A DNA stretch of 64,000 nt from Heliopora coerulea. Taxonomy: Eukaryota; Cnidaria; Anthozoa; Scleralcyonacea; Helioporidae. The stretch lies in contig JASJOG010000109.1 of NCBI GenBank assembly GCA_030142905.1, positions 604,001-668,000 on the forward strand, read 5' to 3'. Positions 9,965 to 23,800 of this stretch are shown piece by piece. The number at the start of each line of letters is the position of its first letter. Positions within the stretch are counted from its first letter, which is position 1. Under the pieces are notes generated by a model, which saw nothing but the letters and a program-made list of their open reading frames with translations, had not been told where the DNA came from and did no database searches. Position numbers and translations under genes: made by a program.

Positions 9965-12900
9965 GTTATGGTTCCCCTATTAAGTGAAGGAGTAGACGTT
10001 GCGTTGCATTAAGTTGCAGTTCTTGACCATAGAGCTAGAGGGAATGGACGGAGAAAAATAGAAACTTATAGGCCTGTCGATGTGCGGTCGTAATCTGTTA
10101 CCATCCTGATTGATGAATAACTTAAAGGAGAATTTTTGGGTTCTGACGCACGTATTCAGGGTCTGCGGATTTGTCTTACGAACCTGGCATGCATTTCAGA
10201 AAAGACAGAAAATGTTTGAAAGCACGAGATTCGGCTTACATGTACAGTCGTTGGCTTGTAGGTTATTCCTCTTACCGAATTTGCCAAACCATGCAGGTGA
10301 ACACCCGAATAACGCGCCATGATAAAAGATATGAAGGCATTTCCCAGAAGTAACTTTGCTGCATGACAGGCGAAGTGACGTGTGTCATTTTTTTCCTGAA
10401 GAAACGTTTCCCTGTACTTGTTCAAAAACGAGCAGTTCAATATATTAATCTAGCCTGTTCCATATTTTGAGGAACTATAATGCGTATTTACGTAACATGT
10501 AAATTTTCTACCTCAGTGACCGTTGGTATTATTTGAGGTAATCACTTAAAGAGTTTTGACACCATGAAATCAAAACTGACGCAGGTCACCTTAAGTGCTC
10601 GGGTTCCTTAATTCACGTATTTTGGCTATCTAGTGCTAAGTAGTTACCCCTCTAGCTGAGATAATTTGTTAATTGAAAGTATATTGAACCAACATACAAA
10701 TCGAACGCAAGCCAGCATGTAAGTCTTCAATTCAACCTTGCGCGTATCCTGTTTTCTTATCTTAGAAACAGCTTCCCTTCATTAGTTGCTTGCCCAACGC
10801 TTGATCTTACACACCGGGCTTATTAAGCAATTGTTGGATGAGGCTGAGCATGATATCAAGAATTATCCAGACCGAGGTCTGACTGAGCGATAGATGCAAG
10901 AAAAGATTTGCAGTAAAAAGACTCGTGTGACTAACTTTCCAAACTGCTGCAGGTCATTTTTGCTGTTTTGCAATTTTTGCGGCCTTGAGATGGTTACGTC
11001 ATTAGCGTCAAGTAGTTTCTTCTATGGACAGCTCCGTCAAATAATTCACGATATTCGGCGGAAATGATGTCATGGCTTCCGGACATTGAGAATTAACTGG
11101 TGAATGTCGACCAATAAGGAACAAGAATGAAGTTTGAATGTATAATAATCCTTGTTACACTGCACTTTTGTGTTTACAGTACTCATTATATGGCTGGCGC
11201 TACTTCCTGCGAAATGGTGCCTTCTGGTTGGCTGAGACACTCTGACTGGCAGTCTTGCTTTCCCGTAATGGATCAGTCCAAATTACGGCTACATCAGCTG
11301 ATTTATAGAGCCTGCTTTTGTCAACGACTTCGTGCTTTTTTATTTATTCGTCTACTTTTCTGCTTAAAATCATGTGCAGTTTGTTTTTGTCAATTCTTTC
11401 TATAATGTTTCTGAATCTGGTTTGTTTTTCTTCAAAGCAACTGGTAGATTTTCCCGCCCAAACTTACCTATTTGTAGGAAATACACAACGCACGAAAAAC
11501 AACTTTGTAGGCAAAAGTGCGTGACGACCAATTCTTTGTCACACTGTGCGCATGTAGTATATTTTTGTCAGTAAATTGTTCTTGTTTAAAAAAAGTCCTT
11601 TAATAAACCTCTTACAAACCTTATCCGCTTCGACATACTGTCAAGACCCCGGTTTGATATTTTCCCGTAATGACCGCGCATCCGTGTAACAGGAAGTTAG
11701 TGTCTAGAATTTTATGTCATATAATAATTGTACAATCATGATTATTGTCCATAACATTGGAACAATTGAAATAATATTCGTTCGTTTCTGTTGAGGAGTC
11801 TTCTTGCTGGTTCGAGAACTCGCAATCCAAGTTCGAATACAAGTTTTATAAATGAAAACCATTCGCAATCATAACTCGAATCAGTCTGCCTTACACCTAC
11901 TGCCTAGTTTAAAATTAACAAAGAAATTTAACTGCTGATGACCTGTTGTCAGGCGGGAAACAACTAATTAACAAGGGAATTAACAAGTGCAGAAATAGCT
12001 AGAGGTTTTACATTGTATTTCTCGTAAACAAGCTTTATCAGTGACAAGAAAACTAAAATTGTTCACCATAAGACAGTTTTTCAGGTTTTAACTACAAGTC
12101 CTGCTGCGCTCGACTCAAAAGAATTTACAAAGAAAAAGAATTGATGATTTCTTCATTTGCGCATTGCGTAGCTCCATCCTTCTTAGGACTCAAATAAGAC
12201 CTCTATTTTCCTTTGCAAAACCGTGAGTTTTTACATAAAATCTACCTTACCAGAACGGAACCCGAACGCTACCCAAATGCCACGTTTCGACTCCCGTTTT
12301 GAGATATCTTCAGATTTAAAAGGTGTAAGTATTCAGCAACTAATGTTTTAAATACCTTACGAATTTGCAGTAAAGGTTATTTACCGTGACCGATATGTTA
12401 TAGCCCAAAGGTGGATATATTGCTTAAACACCGAGGTCAAAGTATATAACCGACTTATATCATCGTTTAGCTTCGTGAAGTTTCGGAAGGAGTCTTTAAC
12501 TTGCCCGGCAAACGTATAGAAAATTAAATGGCTACATGTAAATTTTGTCGGAAAGTAAATGAGTGCTGTTATGAGTCTGATAAGTTATTCATCAACGTCC
12601 GAAGAACAATAAGAACTGAGCCAACGACGATATAAATGAATTTAAATACCCGGCATGGAACCTAAACTGTTGTTCTGGAATGAGAAAGTCACACAATACA
12701 AATTTACCATTTGAATGTGATAACGTACATGAAAGCTCCACTAACTATTAGATAAAACAAAATCTGTGTAAAATCATGCAAACAAAACTAAATTGATAAC
12801 ACCAGGCTCAGGTCTTCTCCCTTCATTTTCTCTAACCCTTTCATGCATACGGTTGTTGTACAACAAATTACCACAATAGAACAAATGAAAGAACAAAGAA

Positions 12901-13073
12901 CTAAAAGAAGAAACTCGCACACTCTAAAAGTAACGGTCGAAGTAACTGTCTGCATGTCCAATGACTGAAAAAGCCGTTGGTAGAAGCAACAATGGAGCAT
13001 CCTTGACAACGTGTCCTTAACGACATTTGTTCCTCTTATCTGCCTTGGTCTACGTTCTTTAAGAGACCTCTTA
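9965..13073. other. Intergenic region, no supported gene
   Basis: After the stop at 9964 I find no exon with convincing splice sites. A frame at 11127-11405 starts with a hydrophobic leader but lacks other support. Minus-strand CTGAAGA..GAAACGTG at about 12283-12313 resembles a hammerhead whose cleavage triplet has been lost (GTG). Confidence 0.4.
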
Positions 13074-13559
13074 GGCTACGTTTACATTACAGCAAAAGTC
13101 TTAGGATTCAAAAATATTCGGATTCACGCAAAAAGTATGTTCGGATTCGTTGACCGTTTACACAGGAAAAAATATCTAGGTTAATTGCATGCTCACGTTT
13201 AAGAAAAACGTTGCTTTTTTGTCTAAGCATGGACATAAATACTCACAAATTTTATTGAAAGTAACGCCAGACAACTGAACAATTTCTTTCCATTTATTGT
13301 TTATTACAGCCTCTAATAAAAAATTTTCCCACCGCTGACTACTTCGGCTGTAATTAACAAAAACGAGAAAGACTTCTCCAGAGTCATAGCTATCCGGATT
13401 CAAAGTATCCAGATTCGTATTAATCCGGATTCGTGAGCAATTCGAAGACTTTTTGAGCCGGATTCGTTACTTAAGTGAAAATGGCTACTTCGAATCCGAA
13501 TAAAATATATCCGGATTGCCTAAGAATCAGGAGAAATTCGGTCTTTTGTAAATGTAGCC
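13074..13559. mobile_element. Inverted-repeat MITE, PIF/Harbinger-like
   Basis: The left end, GGCTACGTTTACATTACAG, pairs with the right end, reverse-complemented GGCTACATTTACAAAAGACC. The interior repeats GGATTCG-type motifs. The flanking triplets TTA and TCA could be a mutated 3-bp duplication. The minus-strand frames inside look like chance. Confidence 0.55.
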
Positions 13560-14280
13560 TCAAAAACCTATAGAAGAGCGGGTGGACATTTGCGGCCTTT
13601 TCATTACTAGAATGGATATTCAAATTTTTTGACAATACATACACTATAAAAGCCAAGGATAAATTCATATTTTGCTCCTGTCGTCGTGGAACGATTTTAG
13701 CTGTCAAATTTATTTCCAATTCAAATCACATCTATAGGTTGGACATACAGTTTTATGTTTGACGTATATTTTGTTTGAAGTTTGGTTATTCAATAAAACT
13801 CTGGTTTTTTGTCCTAGTTTTGAAGGCCTTATTAACGAAAATTAAGTTTGTCTCATTCAATGAACTCTTGAAGTAATGAAGAGTACCTTCCATGGCACTT
13901 TCATATCTTATTTCTTTCTTGTGATACTCAATTCTATTTGATGGCCTTATAGTGCGATAAACGGTGACGTCAAGAGGTTGACACGATATTGTGTCTTATT
14001 GAAAAAAGTACATTATCTTTGATATTATCAAACCACGGAACATATTACCATGGACGGGCAACTGACGATTTCTCTTGTTTTAGCGTAAGCATATTCGTTT
14101 TCGTCCATGATTAAAACCTTCAAAACTAAAGCAATATGTAGCCTCAACAAGTCTTTGTTAAGAATTATTCAGAAGCGGCACATTACACGCATCCACTTAT
14201 TTAAAGTTGCTGCGTAAAACATCCTCCTTAAAATTGTCTACATTGTTACCACAGAAACACATTAGTCTCGAAACGTCTAA

Positions 14281-14471
14281 GGGCCTATTTACACGATACA
14301 CTTGTCCCATACGATTGTTCGTTCTGATGTATCTGATTAAGTCACTGGAGTCTTGCCGACGTATTGCTACTTCAGTGAGCGAATTGAACGCACGAATTGT
14401 GCCTTCGAGACAACATTACATACCCCAAAACGAACAATCGTATACGACAATCGTATCCTGAGAATGGGTCC
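14281..14471. mobile_element. Short MITE with TAA target duplication
   Basis: The ends are GGGCCTATTTACAC and, reverse-complemented, GGACCCATTCTC. Both sides lead into ATACGATTGTTCG. TAA flanks both ends (14278-14280, 14472-14474), as for PIF/Harbinger. A diverged relative is at 44575-44748, sharing TCTGATGTATC and the GGAGTCTTSCSGACG stretch. Confidence 0.65.
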
Positions 14472-14699
14472 TAACACCTGTCAAGGTGATGTTGCACTAA
14501 AACAATTTTTAGTGCATCAAACGTTGGACAAAAAATTTGATGTTTGCTCCATGCTATTTGTGAACGATGTCTCAACAAATTTTCTAGTAGAAACATGTTG
14601 CGTTGAAATGCGTCCCGTTTTAGGTCACTGTAAAACAAAAAGGTCTTTGTTTTGGGGGAACCATTTATATTTATATACCAAAATATAAGTAAAAATAGA

Positions 14700-14817
14700 A
14701 ATCCCCCCTTGATCTTTGACGAGTAAATTCGTCTGGCGTTAGCCAGAGTAAAATCTGACTTATCCCAGAGTAAAATATTAAGAGTCTTATTCCGCCGGGA
14801 AAGGGCTAAAAGTCTTC
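14700..14817 (+). repeat. Dispersed TTAA-type short repeat, copy 3
   Basis: It contains GACGAGTAAATTCGTCTGGC, GTTAGCCAGAGTAAAATCTG and TCCGCCGGGAAAGGGCTAAA. A duplicated CCAGAGTAAAAT block makes this copy longer than the others. Confidence 0.65.
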
Positions 14818-15549
14818 GAAAGAGGTCATCTCGTCCAGCATCTTCTTAATGTTCAGTTTAAACAACAATAATATTCTAAGTTTCGGGTGATATTCTATAT
14901 AACGATATCAGTACTATCCATATACTATGCAAAACTATATACAAGGCATGTTTAGTCAGCTTCTTGAATGGCAGATTAAATGATTTGCATTTTCAAGTAG
15001 GTCGAAGTATCGTAAGAACCGAGTGAGACAGGATAAAAAAGAGCTCCAAAAGCCGCTCCCCATCATTTTAACAGTCCATTTAAATAAGACAAATGAGAAA
15101 TTATAAAAGCACTAAAGACAGGGTATATGATTTTGGTTCATACTCAAACTATGATTGTCAAACAAGAAACACGAAAAATGTTTGAAATTGGTTGGGTAAA
15201 ATGCCAGAAGAGATATATCTTTGGAAAACATCTAGAAAAGTGCGGACAAGGCCGTCCTAGAAAGTCGCTATAGACCTGAAGACAATGGAGCGGTCTGGGA
15301 GTAAAGTGCCAAGCAACAGAGGCAGAGGCCACGGGAGATTGAACTATACCTAATGTGCTGAGAAGCAGGAACTCTTAATTATGTTTGTAGCAAAAATGAT
15401 GTGGCCTCTGGAGTGTTTGTTTTTTTTTTTTATTTTTTATTGAGAAAAGTTCTTGAATATCCTAAATAGCAAAATACTTCCGAGAAGGTCCTTACGGTCT
15501 TAAAGAAGTTAACGGCCCACAATACGGCACAAGAGAATTTCGTTTGTAG

Positions 15550-15610
15550 GCTTAAAACTGAAGAAAGGACAAAATTGTCATGGAAAACCGACAAGTGCTA
15601 ACCGAAGTAG
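15550..15610 (+). CDS. Candidate exon, unrecognised two-exon locus
   Basis: The acceptor TTCGTTTGTAG and donor GTGAGA flank a frame, LKLKKGQNCHGKPTSANRS, with two-base overhangs. It joins in frame to the exon at 15759 across a 148-base intron. An alternative reading is a first exon starting at ATG 15580 (MENRQVLTEV), which does not keep the downstream frame. Support is only splice-site shape and phase. Confidence 0.3.
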
Positions 15611-15758
15611 GTGAGAATTTGATCAACATTCGCAAACTGTTTCATTAATATTCACGACGTACCCAAACGAAACCTTGTAGCCCAAAGTGTGTTTGGCTAA
15701 AAGATGAAACACCCGCATAAATTAATCCCAATTTATCCATGGTTCTCTCAAGCTGCAG

Positions 15759-15981
15759 AAAGCGTTGGTCAAAAGGCTTCCTTTCCGATCCAAGTATCTT
15801 GAAGTTTGTCGAAAATTGCCAAAAGTACCACGAAGTTACTTCATCAGCTTTAACCCGCTTAAACCAAGAAGATTTAAAGGGTTATGGTAAAAAGACAATG
15901 AAAGTGGACCTTAACAAACCGCAGACAATAGACAATACAATTAATCGGCTGCAGGAAATTTTTACCACTCTATTGTCTTGA
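15759..15981 (+). CDS. Candidate last exon, unrecognised protein
   Basis: After the acceptor AGCTGCAG the frame reads KRWSKGFLSDPSILKFVENC, then QKYHEVTSSALTRLNQEDL, and ends at TGA 15979-15981 (73 codons plus stop). Composition is balanced and codon use looks coding, with predicted helices. I do not recognise it. It could be a single-exon frame from ATG 15739 (80 aa), a terminal exon, or a decayed gene fragment. A second short coding-like stretch, MAEKLKKIPSTIPAQPLSNS, starts near 16065 in another frame. Confidence 0.35.
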
Positions 15982-16391
15982 TAACGTGGGAAGAAAAATA
16001 CGTTGTCCATATCCCACCTAAGTTGTCAGAGAATATCGAACCGAACACGGTTGGTTAAAAAGTCATGGCGGAAAAATTGAAAAAAATCCCAAGCACGATC
16101 CCTGCTCAACCACTGTCCAACAGTATCAAGAAAAATGGATCCTACCTATGTATTTTTAACAGCATATATAGTTCTCGGAATAATAAATAGCTTACACTGT
16201 TGAGCGACTTCCGCGAATTCTAAATGTCGGTCTCTTTAAGCCAGTCACAGCTAATTTGCCCGTGAACTTATTTTTGGGATTAAAACATACCTTCTGTCCA
16301 AGACAAAAGGAACTTCGTCGTCGAATTTTGAGTTGCATTTGGCGTGGGTTCTTTGGACCACAAATTGCAGAACATTCAAACGTGGATGTGC

Positions 16392-16423
<32 letters not shown>

Positions 16424-17270
16424 CAAAAACATTTGACTAAATAATCGTGCAACGTCATGCAGTAGTTGGGACAAAATTAACGCATTCTAATAAAAAAAAA
16501 AATATGAACAAACATAGACCTTTCAACCATAATATTTTCTCAGGAAGAACGGATGCTTATTTTGCATTCACGAAGTGAGAGATGAGAGCATGTCATCTGT
16601 TTGAGGGCCATAATTTACCTAAATGAATCCTTAATTTAACTCAATGATACTTTAATCTTACGAAGTGATGCGGTTATTCCCGTTGAAAATGTTTTTAACG
16701 CATAAAGCAGCTGAGGCAAATGATGATAAGCATCTCATTTGATTGAGAGATATTACCGAACTCAGAACAACATTTAAGAAATATTAGGCACTGAAACAGA
16801 TGGCTGGTGTTTGGGCAAGCGCACTCGTCAATAGTGCTTGTCACGACTGGACATATGAACTGATGTAAACGTCGATAAATATAGCGATCATTTTGAAGAG
16901 AACGTGCTCGGTAACAGGTCAAGGTGTAAGAGTAACGATTGCTTTTGGAGTGGCAGTTGATTCAGGGGACCCGCTTAAAACAGCTACGAGGAAACGGTGA
17001 ATGGTTTAGTCATGTGCGGAGAAAACTTGTAGAATTGCAGAGAACATCTGGCGAAGGAAGTGACACTTCAGCCATTCACGCACTGTTATAACAGGTTATT
17101 AATCACATATTTGAATTTGTCATTTGACTGTAGAGTCAAAAGGATCATCTTGGCGGAAATCAATTTGAGGTTGACGACAGCCCAAAAGAACAGGGCGCTG
17201 GGGATTGATCGCCCATTTCCAGCGCGGCTACTGTTCCTCAAGGACAAACTTTTTTTTTAAGGGAAAAAGA
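15982..17270. other. Intergenic / channel 5' region
   Basis: It holds an AAC-rich simple repeat (about 16396-16433), an A-run near 16492 and the presumed 5' untranslated region of the K+ channel. No promoter motif can be assigned. Confidence 0.4.
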
Positions 17271-17819
17271 ATGCTTGGTTACAGAGTGGACGAAGAGGAT
17301 CGAGAGGTGGATATGAGAAACAAGGTGATTTTAAATGTTGGGGGAATCAGGCATGAAACTTACTTGAGCACCCTGAGAAATATCCCGGATACGAGACTTC
17401 ATTCTCTGACAAACAACCCGACACAGCTAGCCGAATTCGATCCAAATTCGGGAGAATTTTTCTTCGACCGTCATCCTATTGTATTTGCCCAAATTTTGAA
17501 CTACTACCGCACTGGGAAACTTCATTGTCCAAGTGATGTGTGTGGACCGGTTTTTGAGGATGAACTGGCTTTCTGGGGCTTGGAGGACGCGAGCATCGAG
17601 CCGTGTTGCTGGATGAATTACAAGAAACACGGAGAAGCGCAGGCAAATTTGAACTCCTTTGATAAAATTATCGAAGAAGCAATAAGTGAACCCGACTACA
17701 GTTTTCAAGAAGATACAGAGTTAGGGCTGCAATGGAGAAATTACAGACAGCTTTGGAGGAAATATCAATCAAGAATCTGGATCAATTTGGAAGAGCCATC
17801 GAGTTCTATGAAAGCTAAG
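17271..17819 (+). CDS. K+ channel exon 1: T1 domain
   Basis: It encodes 183 residues, covering the N-terminus, T1 domain and linker up to S1, and ends in AAG before donor GTACATG. The frame continues a few codons into the intron, to a stop at 17835. The T1 signature runs from [20 protein letters not shown] to CCWMNYKKH. Confidence 0.9.
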
Positions 17820-20800
17820 GTACATGCAAGTTTATAATTCAGTAAACTGAAGGTGCATTTACATGTACGTCGCGTTCGGTATTTGCAATAATTTCGTTTA
17901 GATTTCTTATCAAAATGAAATTTAAGTGGAAATTATAGAACATCTTGTTGCCTTCTTTATGAATTCACTTAATGTTCGACTTTGTATTACCTCTATGTTT
18001 ACTGGAAATTAGCTGTCAAGGCATGCCAAGAACGCAATACTCCATGACGACCAACAAACTTTACTGCGAGCAGTCTTAGTGTCTTTTTAAATACGTTGTC
18101 GCTGGTTTAAATTGTTATGAAAAACAAATAAGGTATAAACGCAATGTAACTTAAATTACACATGCGGAAACCAATTGCGTTTCTGCCTAAGGAAGCGGAT
18201 TTTCGGTCACATAAATGAAATGTCTTAGCCCCCACGTACTGTCAAAGTATGGATTATGTCGAAATGTTGAAGTTATATTATCATTATCGTTATCTTATAT
18301 ATTTATCTCACTACGGCGAGCGGCAATTGAACGTTTTCACCATGACAACAAAGAACGAGCTGCGGACAGAAAAAACCCTCAGAAAACCCTAGAAATTTTG
18401 CACCGAAACGTGTTTGGATGAAGACACAGAATAGTTTAGAAAAAAAAAGCTAGCAGAAGGTAAGAGGGTGTTAAGATGTCGCATTCGAAGCCGGGATCCA
18501 TAATGTACAGGAAACGTTTGGGAGAAACGGCTTCGAAATATCATTTAACCAGTCACGAATGTAGTCGTCGACTGAACGGCTTTGAAAAACGTAGTAGATT
18601 ACCGGTTTGATACTTATCTGGAGTAAAAATCCTCAGATCTTTGCTCTATAACGGATTTAACACTGAAATTACAAACATTTGCGGATTATTGGCAAAAATT
18701 ATGAAAGAAGCAAATGCGGAAAAAGGGCTAATTGACTGTGGAAATTAGCATTTTAATTGAAGTAAAACGCTGGAGTTCATTTTCCATGATGCATCTTCAA
18801 GAATCTTCCTTCGCCTGTACTTGCATGCTTTGGATTAACTGAACAAATGCAGTGGGTGATGGATTACATGGCTCTCATAGTGCGATTCTGTAATTGTCTG
18901 ACCGTCAAGGCATCGTACTTAAAAAAACAAAACAAAAACATTTAAGTCTTAAAAGTTCGAGATTATCCGTAATTTAAGCTGAAACAAAAGGTTTTGTATG
19001 CAGGTGGTAAATTTACTTCATTGCAAGCGTTGTCGAGAATTAGCCAGAACGTGAATTGCATATGTTCTTATTTTTTTTTATCAAAGCTGTGATTTTAGGG
19101 CTAAATTACTTAAGCTATCCAGCTTCGCACCATTCTTACTAAGGATGTACTTCTTATTTGACTACCCTCAGTTGGCAAACACTTTGGGGAAAAAAAAACC
19201 CCTCACTTCGAGGTTGGCCACGTTCGGAGTGTTTACTCGTAATCGTTATGTAATAGTAAACAAATTTTGTCAATATTTTCCTGTTTTTCTCCATGGAAAC
19301 GTCTCATGATTATCTATCTGATACGCACTTTCAAGCACAAATTCAAGAACGTAAAAAGTATACTATAAACATATTCTTTCGAACCTGTTCTAACTATTCT
19401 CAAGAGCAGATAACGAAAACTTTAATCCGATCTAACGTGAAACATCTAGGAATATTTTCGTGCTATCACAAGAAAAAAGCTTTGGCTTAGGCTGAGCTTT
19501 TAAAATCTCAGCTCAAGCTGAAGTTCGTCCACGTTACTAGCCACAGGTTCGCACTGGTCATTGTACCATTGTGCTATGGTAAGATGGCACAATGGCCACT
19601 TCAAGCCTGACAAACCAGATATTCCAGAATTCGAATTGAATACTAGTACAACTAAGGCTAGTAAATATTGTTGCCGCTCATCATAAATTTGGACCAATTG
19701 ACTTCAGTCAGAACTGCACCTATAGGTTTTTCGAGTGGAAAACGTAGTTGTAGTAAGAAAATAGGAGCCCAGCTCAATATCTTAAGGTGGAAACCCATGA
19801 ATGAATAAGACAAACGGTAAGTTTGAATAAAATTCACTCTGAAGATATTGGATGTGGAAACGAAACGTCAGTAAAATTTTGTTCAAACTTACCGTTTGTC
19901 TTATATAATTAATGGGTTTCCAACTTAAGGTATTGAGCTGGGCTCTTATTTTCTTACTACGACGACTATTGACTTCAAATTTCATGCACCAGTTAGCGTT
20001 CCATGCAGTGGTTGAGATCATTGATGAAAATTAGTTTTAACATCACATTGTGTTAAACTCAATATTACGATTTCGATGTTTTTATAAACTGCTTGTTGAC
20101 CTTAGTCAAAAAAATTCCCATATTCAGAATTTTTATTAGCCTTGTTATTGTGTGAGAAATTGAAATAAAGCTGGGAGAGGAGCAATTGAAATGCGTGCAA
20201 AAGAATATGAGATAAAACGGTGTTTATGAGTAAGGTCTATACTCGTTTAATATTTAAGAAATTCCAAATGGTTTCCCCTGTTTGGATACTGTGATCCAAA
20301 CACGCGGAGTGTTAAGAGACTTGAGAAAAGTGTAAAAAAACATGAGCCACTAGGCCAGTGTTTTTAGCTTAAGTCGAATAACATTGCAAGTACTTGGATC
20401 AGTATCCAAACACGGCAATCCACTTGGTATTTGTTTTATAAAATAACGACAAATGAAAAGTAGTTAGCATGATAAAGACAACGATTAAGTAAGTAATTCT
20501 CCCGAAAATCATCAACTACCAACCAGAACCAACCTTAAGAAGATCGAGCCCTGATCTGGTCAGCAAAGCGAAGCCACTTCAACGCAGCAATAAGGAGGAA
20601 AAACAAGCAAGTTTTTCTTTAAGTTGTTTGAATGTCAAGCAACGTACCAAGTGTTTGAATCACAGTATTCAAACATGCAAAAACAGTTACATGTTTCTTT
20701 TATAAAATAATAAGACTGACCGTGCAAAACAAACTTCAGTACACTTTTGACGGAAATTTTCCGTGTTTGGATACTTTTATCCAAACACAGGTATTAACCA

Positions 20801-23800
20801 ATCAATGAACGAGTTGCGTTATTTTATAAAATCCATTTGAGTTTGATGAGGTCAAACATGATGGTCCAATGCGTAAGTTACTTCATCTTCGATGAATTTT
20901 TTATTTTTGTCTTTTAGATCATCGCTATGACTAGCATGTTTCTAATTGTAGCTTCAGTGATCGTCTCTTGCTTGGAGACCATGGAGTATTTTTCATGTTC
21001 CAAATCAACACAATACAAAGCGATCAGAAAAATAGAAATCGTTTGTGTCATCTGGTTCACGCTGGAGTTTTTGGCTCGCATCATGGTTTGCCCAAGCAAA
21101 AGAGACTTTGTAAAGCAGATTATGAACTGGTTGGACCTCGTGGCCATCGTTCCATTTTATTTACAACTTTTCCTGGCAAATTCCGACATAAACTCGATTG
21201 TCACTCTGCGAATTATCCGTTTAATTCGCGTATTTCGCATTTTAAAAATCTCCCGCCATTCCTACAGCCTTCAAATTCTAGGCCACACGTTGAAGTCAAG
21301 CTCGAGTGAGCTATTCCTCCTCGGGTTTTTTCTAAGTATTGGTGTCGTCGTCTTCTCCAGTTTGATGTTCTATGCTGAGAGCGAATCGAGCAAAACAAAA
21401 TTTACGTCTATCCCGGCGGGCTTTTGGTGGGCAGTAGTTACCATGACGACAGTTGGCTATGGTGATTTCGTGCCCACTGGCTTGCCCGGCAGGCTTGTGG
21501 GTACATGCTGTGCTATTTGTGGAGTTCTAACCATCGCACTGCCAATCCCAGTCATCGTAAGCAACTTTTCTTTATACTACTCGCATGCGAAGGCAAGACA
21601 AAAATCGGTAAAGAAGAAAAGGCCGCTGGTGATTGGAGCAGCAAACGCATTAAAGGTCATCGAGCCGTTCGTGGGATCTAAGGCAACTGATCTCAGACCT
21701 AGCATATTTAGTGAGATTAACGGTTATCCGAGTCCAAGATTAAATGGTCGTAAGTGGCCAGGACTTGGCTTGGAAATGGCGGGTAGTTCTTTCGAAAGTA
21801 GTGAGGCATCTCCGAGTATCTCTAGAAGGAGACTTTCGTGGATGACAGATCGACAGTCAGTGTGGCCCCATAACACAGATCAATCACAAAACCCTGAACT
21901 ACGAAACAAACAACATACGATCTTTGAGCTTAGCGAAGATGTTCCGGCTGCCCACGACGAAAGGCAGTGCGAGGAAAAATGCAGGAAGGCAAGCGATGAA
22001 CAACTTTGCCAAGGAGCTTACGATAACAAAGGTGCCGAGAGACAGTCCAGCGAAGGTTATGACAAGTATGTAATTGATAAGCCAAACTTTATCTTGCCAA
22101 CAATCCAAGTAGAACGCAACTCTTCAAGTTCTCAAAGAAGTGAATCCAATACCGACGAATTCGACAACATTAGTAAGTCACATGACGAGAATGAGAAGAA
22201 AGAACCAGGTCGTGGCCAAAAGCGAAATAAGAAGAAGTCAAAGAAACGACGGCGTTCTGCGAACGATACCACGGCTGTTGATGCGCCAGGTTTGGGAAGT
22301 AAAGCTCCGCCTGGACGAATGGGCAGACGAGACAGTGTTTTCGTGGTAGGATTTACAGCAACAAGATGGAAGGCCAAGGTAGCAAAGATGAGAAACAGTT
22401 CAAAAAGTAGCCAAAGAAATTCAAGAAAGACTGGTAGTGAGCTAACACCAAACCAAGTTAACAAGACCTCGTATTTCGATCTGCTGGAAGTGTCCTCAGC
22501 GGCTGCTTCCCAACGCAGCTCGCCGCACGATGCCTTGTCAATCGTCACCACTAATACAGACATATCGACACTCACTTTAAGCTCAGGTCCCACCTCGCCA
22601 AATTTTCAGCACGAGTCTTCACCGTTACACCAGCAGCCTGAGTGGCCTTACGCCAGAAGGTCGAGCTGTCCTGCTTTGCAGAGTGGCATCTCTGAACGAT
22701 CTCTAAGCTTAGACGGCAAGAGAACGATGTTTACAGGGTGGAAAAGTGACGAAAATACTGGGAGAGGCAGTGTGACAGAAGTGGCGTTTGGGACCCAAGA
22801 TATCAACACGTCAAAACGTTCGGCAAAGCGAAACCCGAGGCAGGACGACATGTCTGTCGCATGTGAAAAAGGTTTGGCACTTGACAGCACATTGTCCAAA
22901 AACATTATCCTTCAACGAGATAATTCCGTTTCAAGTGGAGGCAGCGATCCAATTAGGGGAGGATTAGACGGAAGATCAAGTCGAAGCTCGTCGCCGTTGG
23001 TTCGGCAGAGAGCATTACTTCCGATAGAAACTCAAGAAACCAGCTCTGAAGATGAAGACGAGGAACCAGCAAATCAAGAGTTGCCACCAGTCTTTGCAAA
23101 TGGCATAAAAACTTATACAGATTTAAATGACGTACAAAAGGAACGAGTCGTACGTTTAAAAGTGACACCACAGGAATTTATAACAGACAGGGAAAACGAA
23201 CTTGAGGTAGGAGTTTCTGCGAATGCTGATCAAGTGTTGCCTGTTGATGCAAAAAAGACAGGATTGGCCGAAAGACGAAACGCTCGACCTTTAACTTTTA
23301 AGTTTCCATTAGCTGACGAGAGACGTGATCACCTGAACTTGTCGAAGAGCAATAGCAAATTGAATGAAAAAGATCTCAGACATTCGCCGGTCTCATCCAC
23401 CTCTGTAGTGCGAGTTGCACAAAGACCCGCACAAAACTATACACATCACCAACTTGAAGCTTTTGAGACGACGTGTGATAGCGTGGAAAGGTATCGCCGT
23501 CCTGACGAATGTCGGGTTAACCTCAGTGACAAAAAACAAGTTATAACCCAGGGCGTGCTATTTGGAACCCAAAATAGTACTTCGTCAACGGCAACTGACG
23601 AATTTCACCGGTCTTACGATAAATTTCAAAACACTTGTTGGAATGGTGACGTAGATTCTGGAAGTATCAGTATCTTTCCAAGAAATTTATCGGAAAGTGA
23701 TCCAAGCAGCCCCAGCATTCCAACCATGCCAGTCGATAATTACGTGTCTTTACATCAGGCTAATTCTCTATCGCGTTCTCTTGGAAAGCGATTTGAGTCA

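Noticed and set aside
11127..11405. 92-codon frame with a hydrophobic start, possibly secreted
   Set aside because: It has an ATG in fair context and a leader-like start, but the rest has no pattern. It overlaps other frames of equal length, and no splice or promoter support is visible.
12283..12313. Hammerhead-like motif on the minus strand
   Set aside because: CTGAAGA, a CTC/GAG stem and GAAA are present, but the cleavage triplet reads GTG and helix I does not pair.
17205..17270. Upstream extension of the channel N-terminus
   Set aside because: The extended frame begins with TTG. No ATG precedes 17271 in this frame after the last stop.
22132..22593. 153-codon frame on the minus strand
   Set aside because: It is antisense to the K+ channel tail, whose frame has clear domain continuity. 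The antisense frame has no recognisable features.
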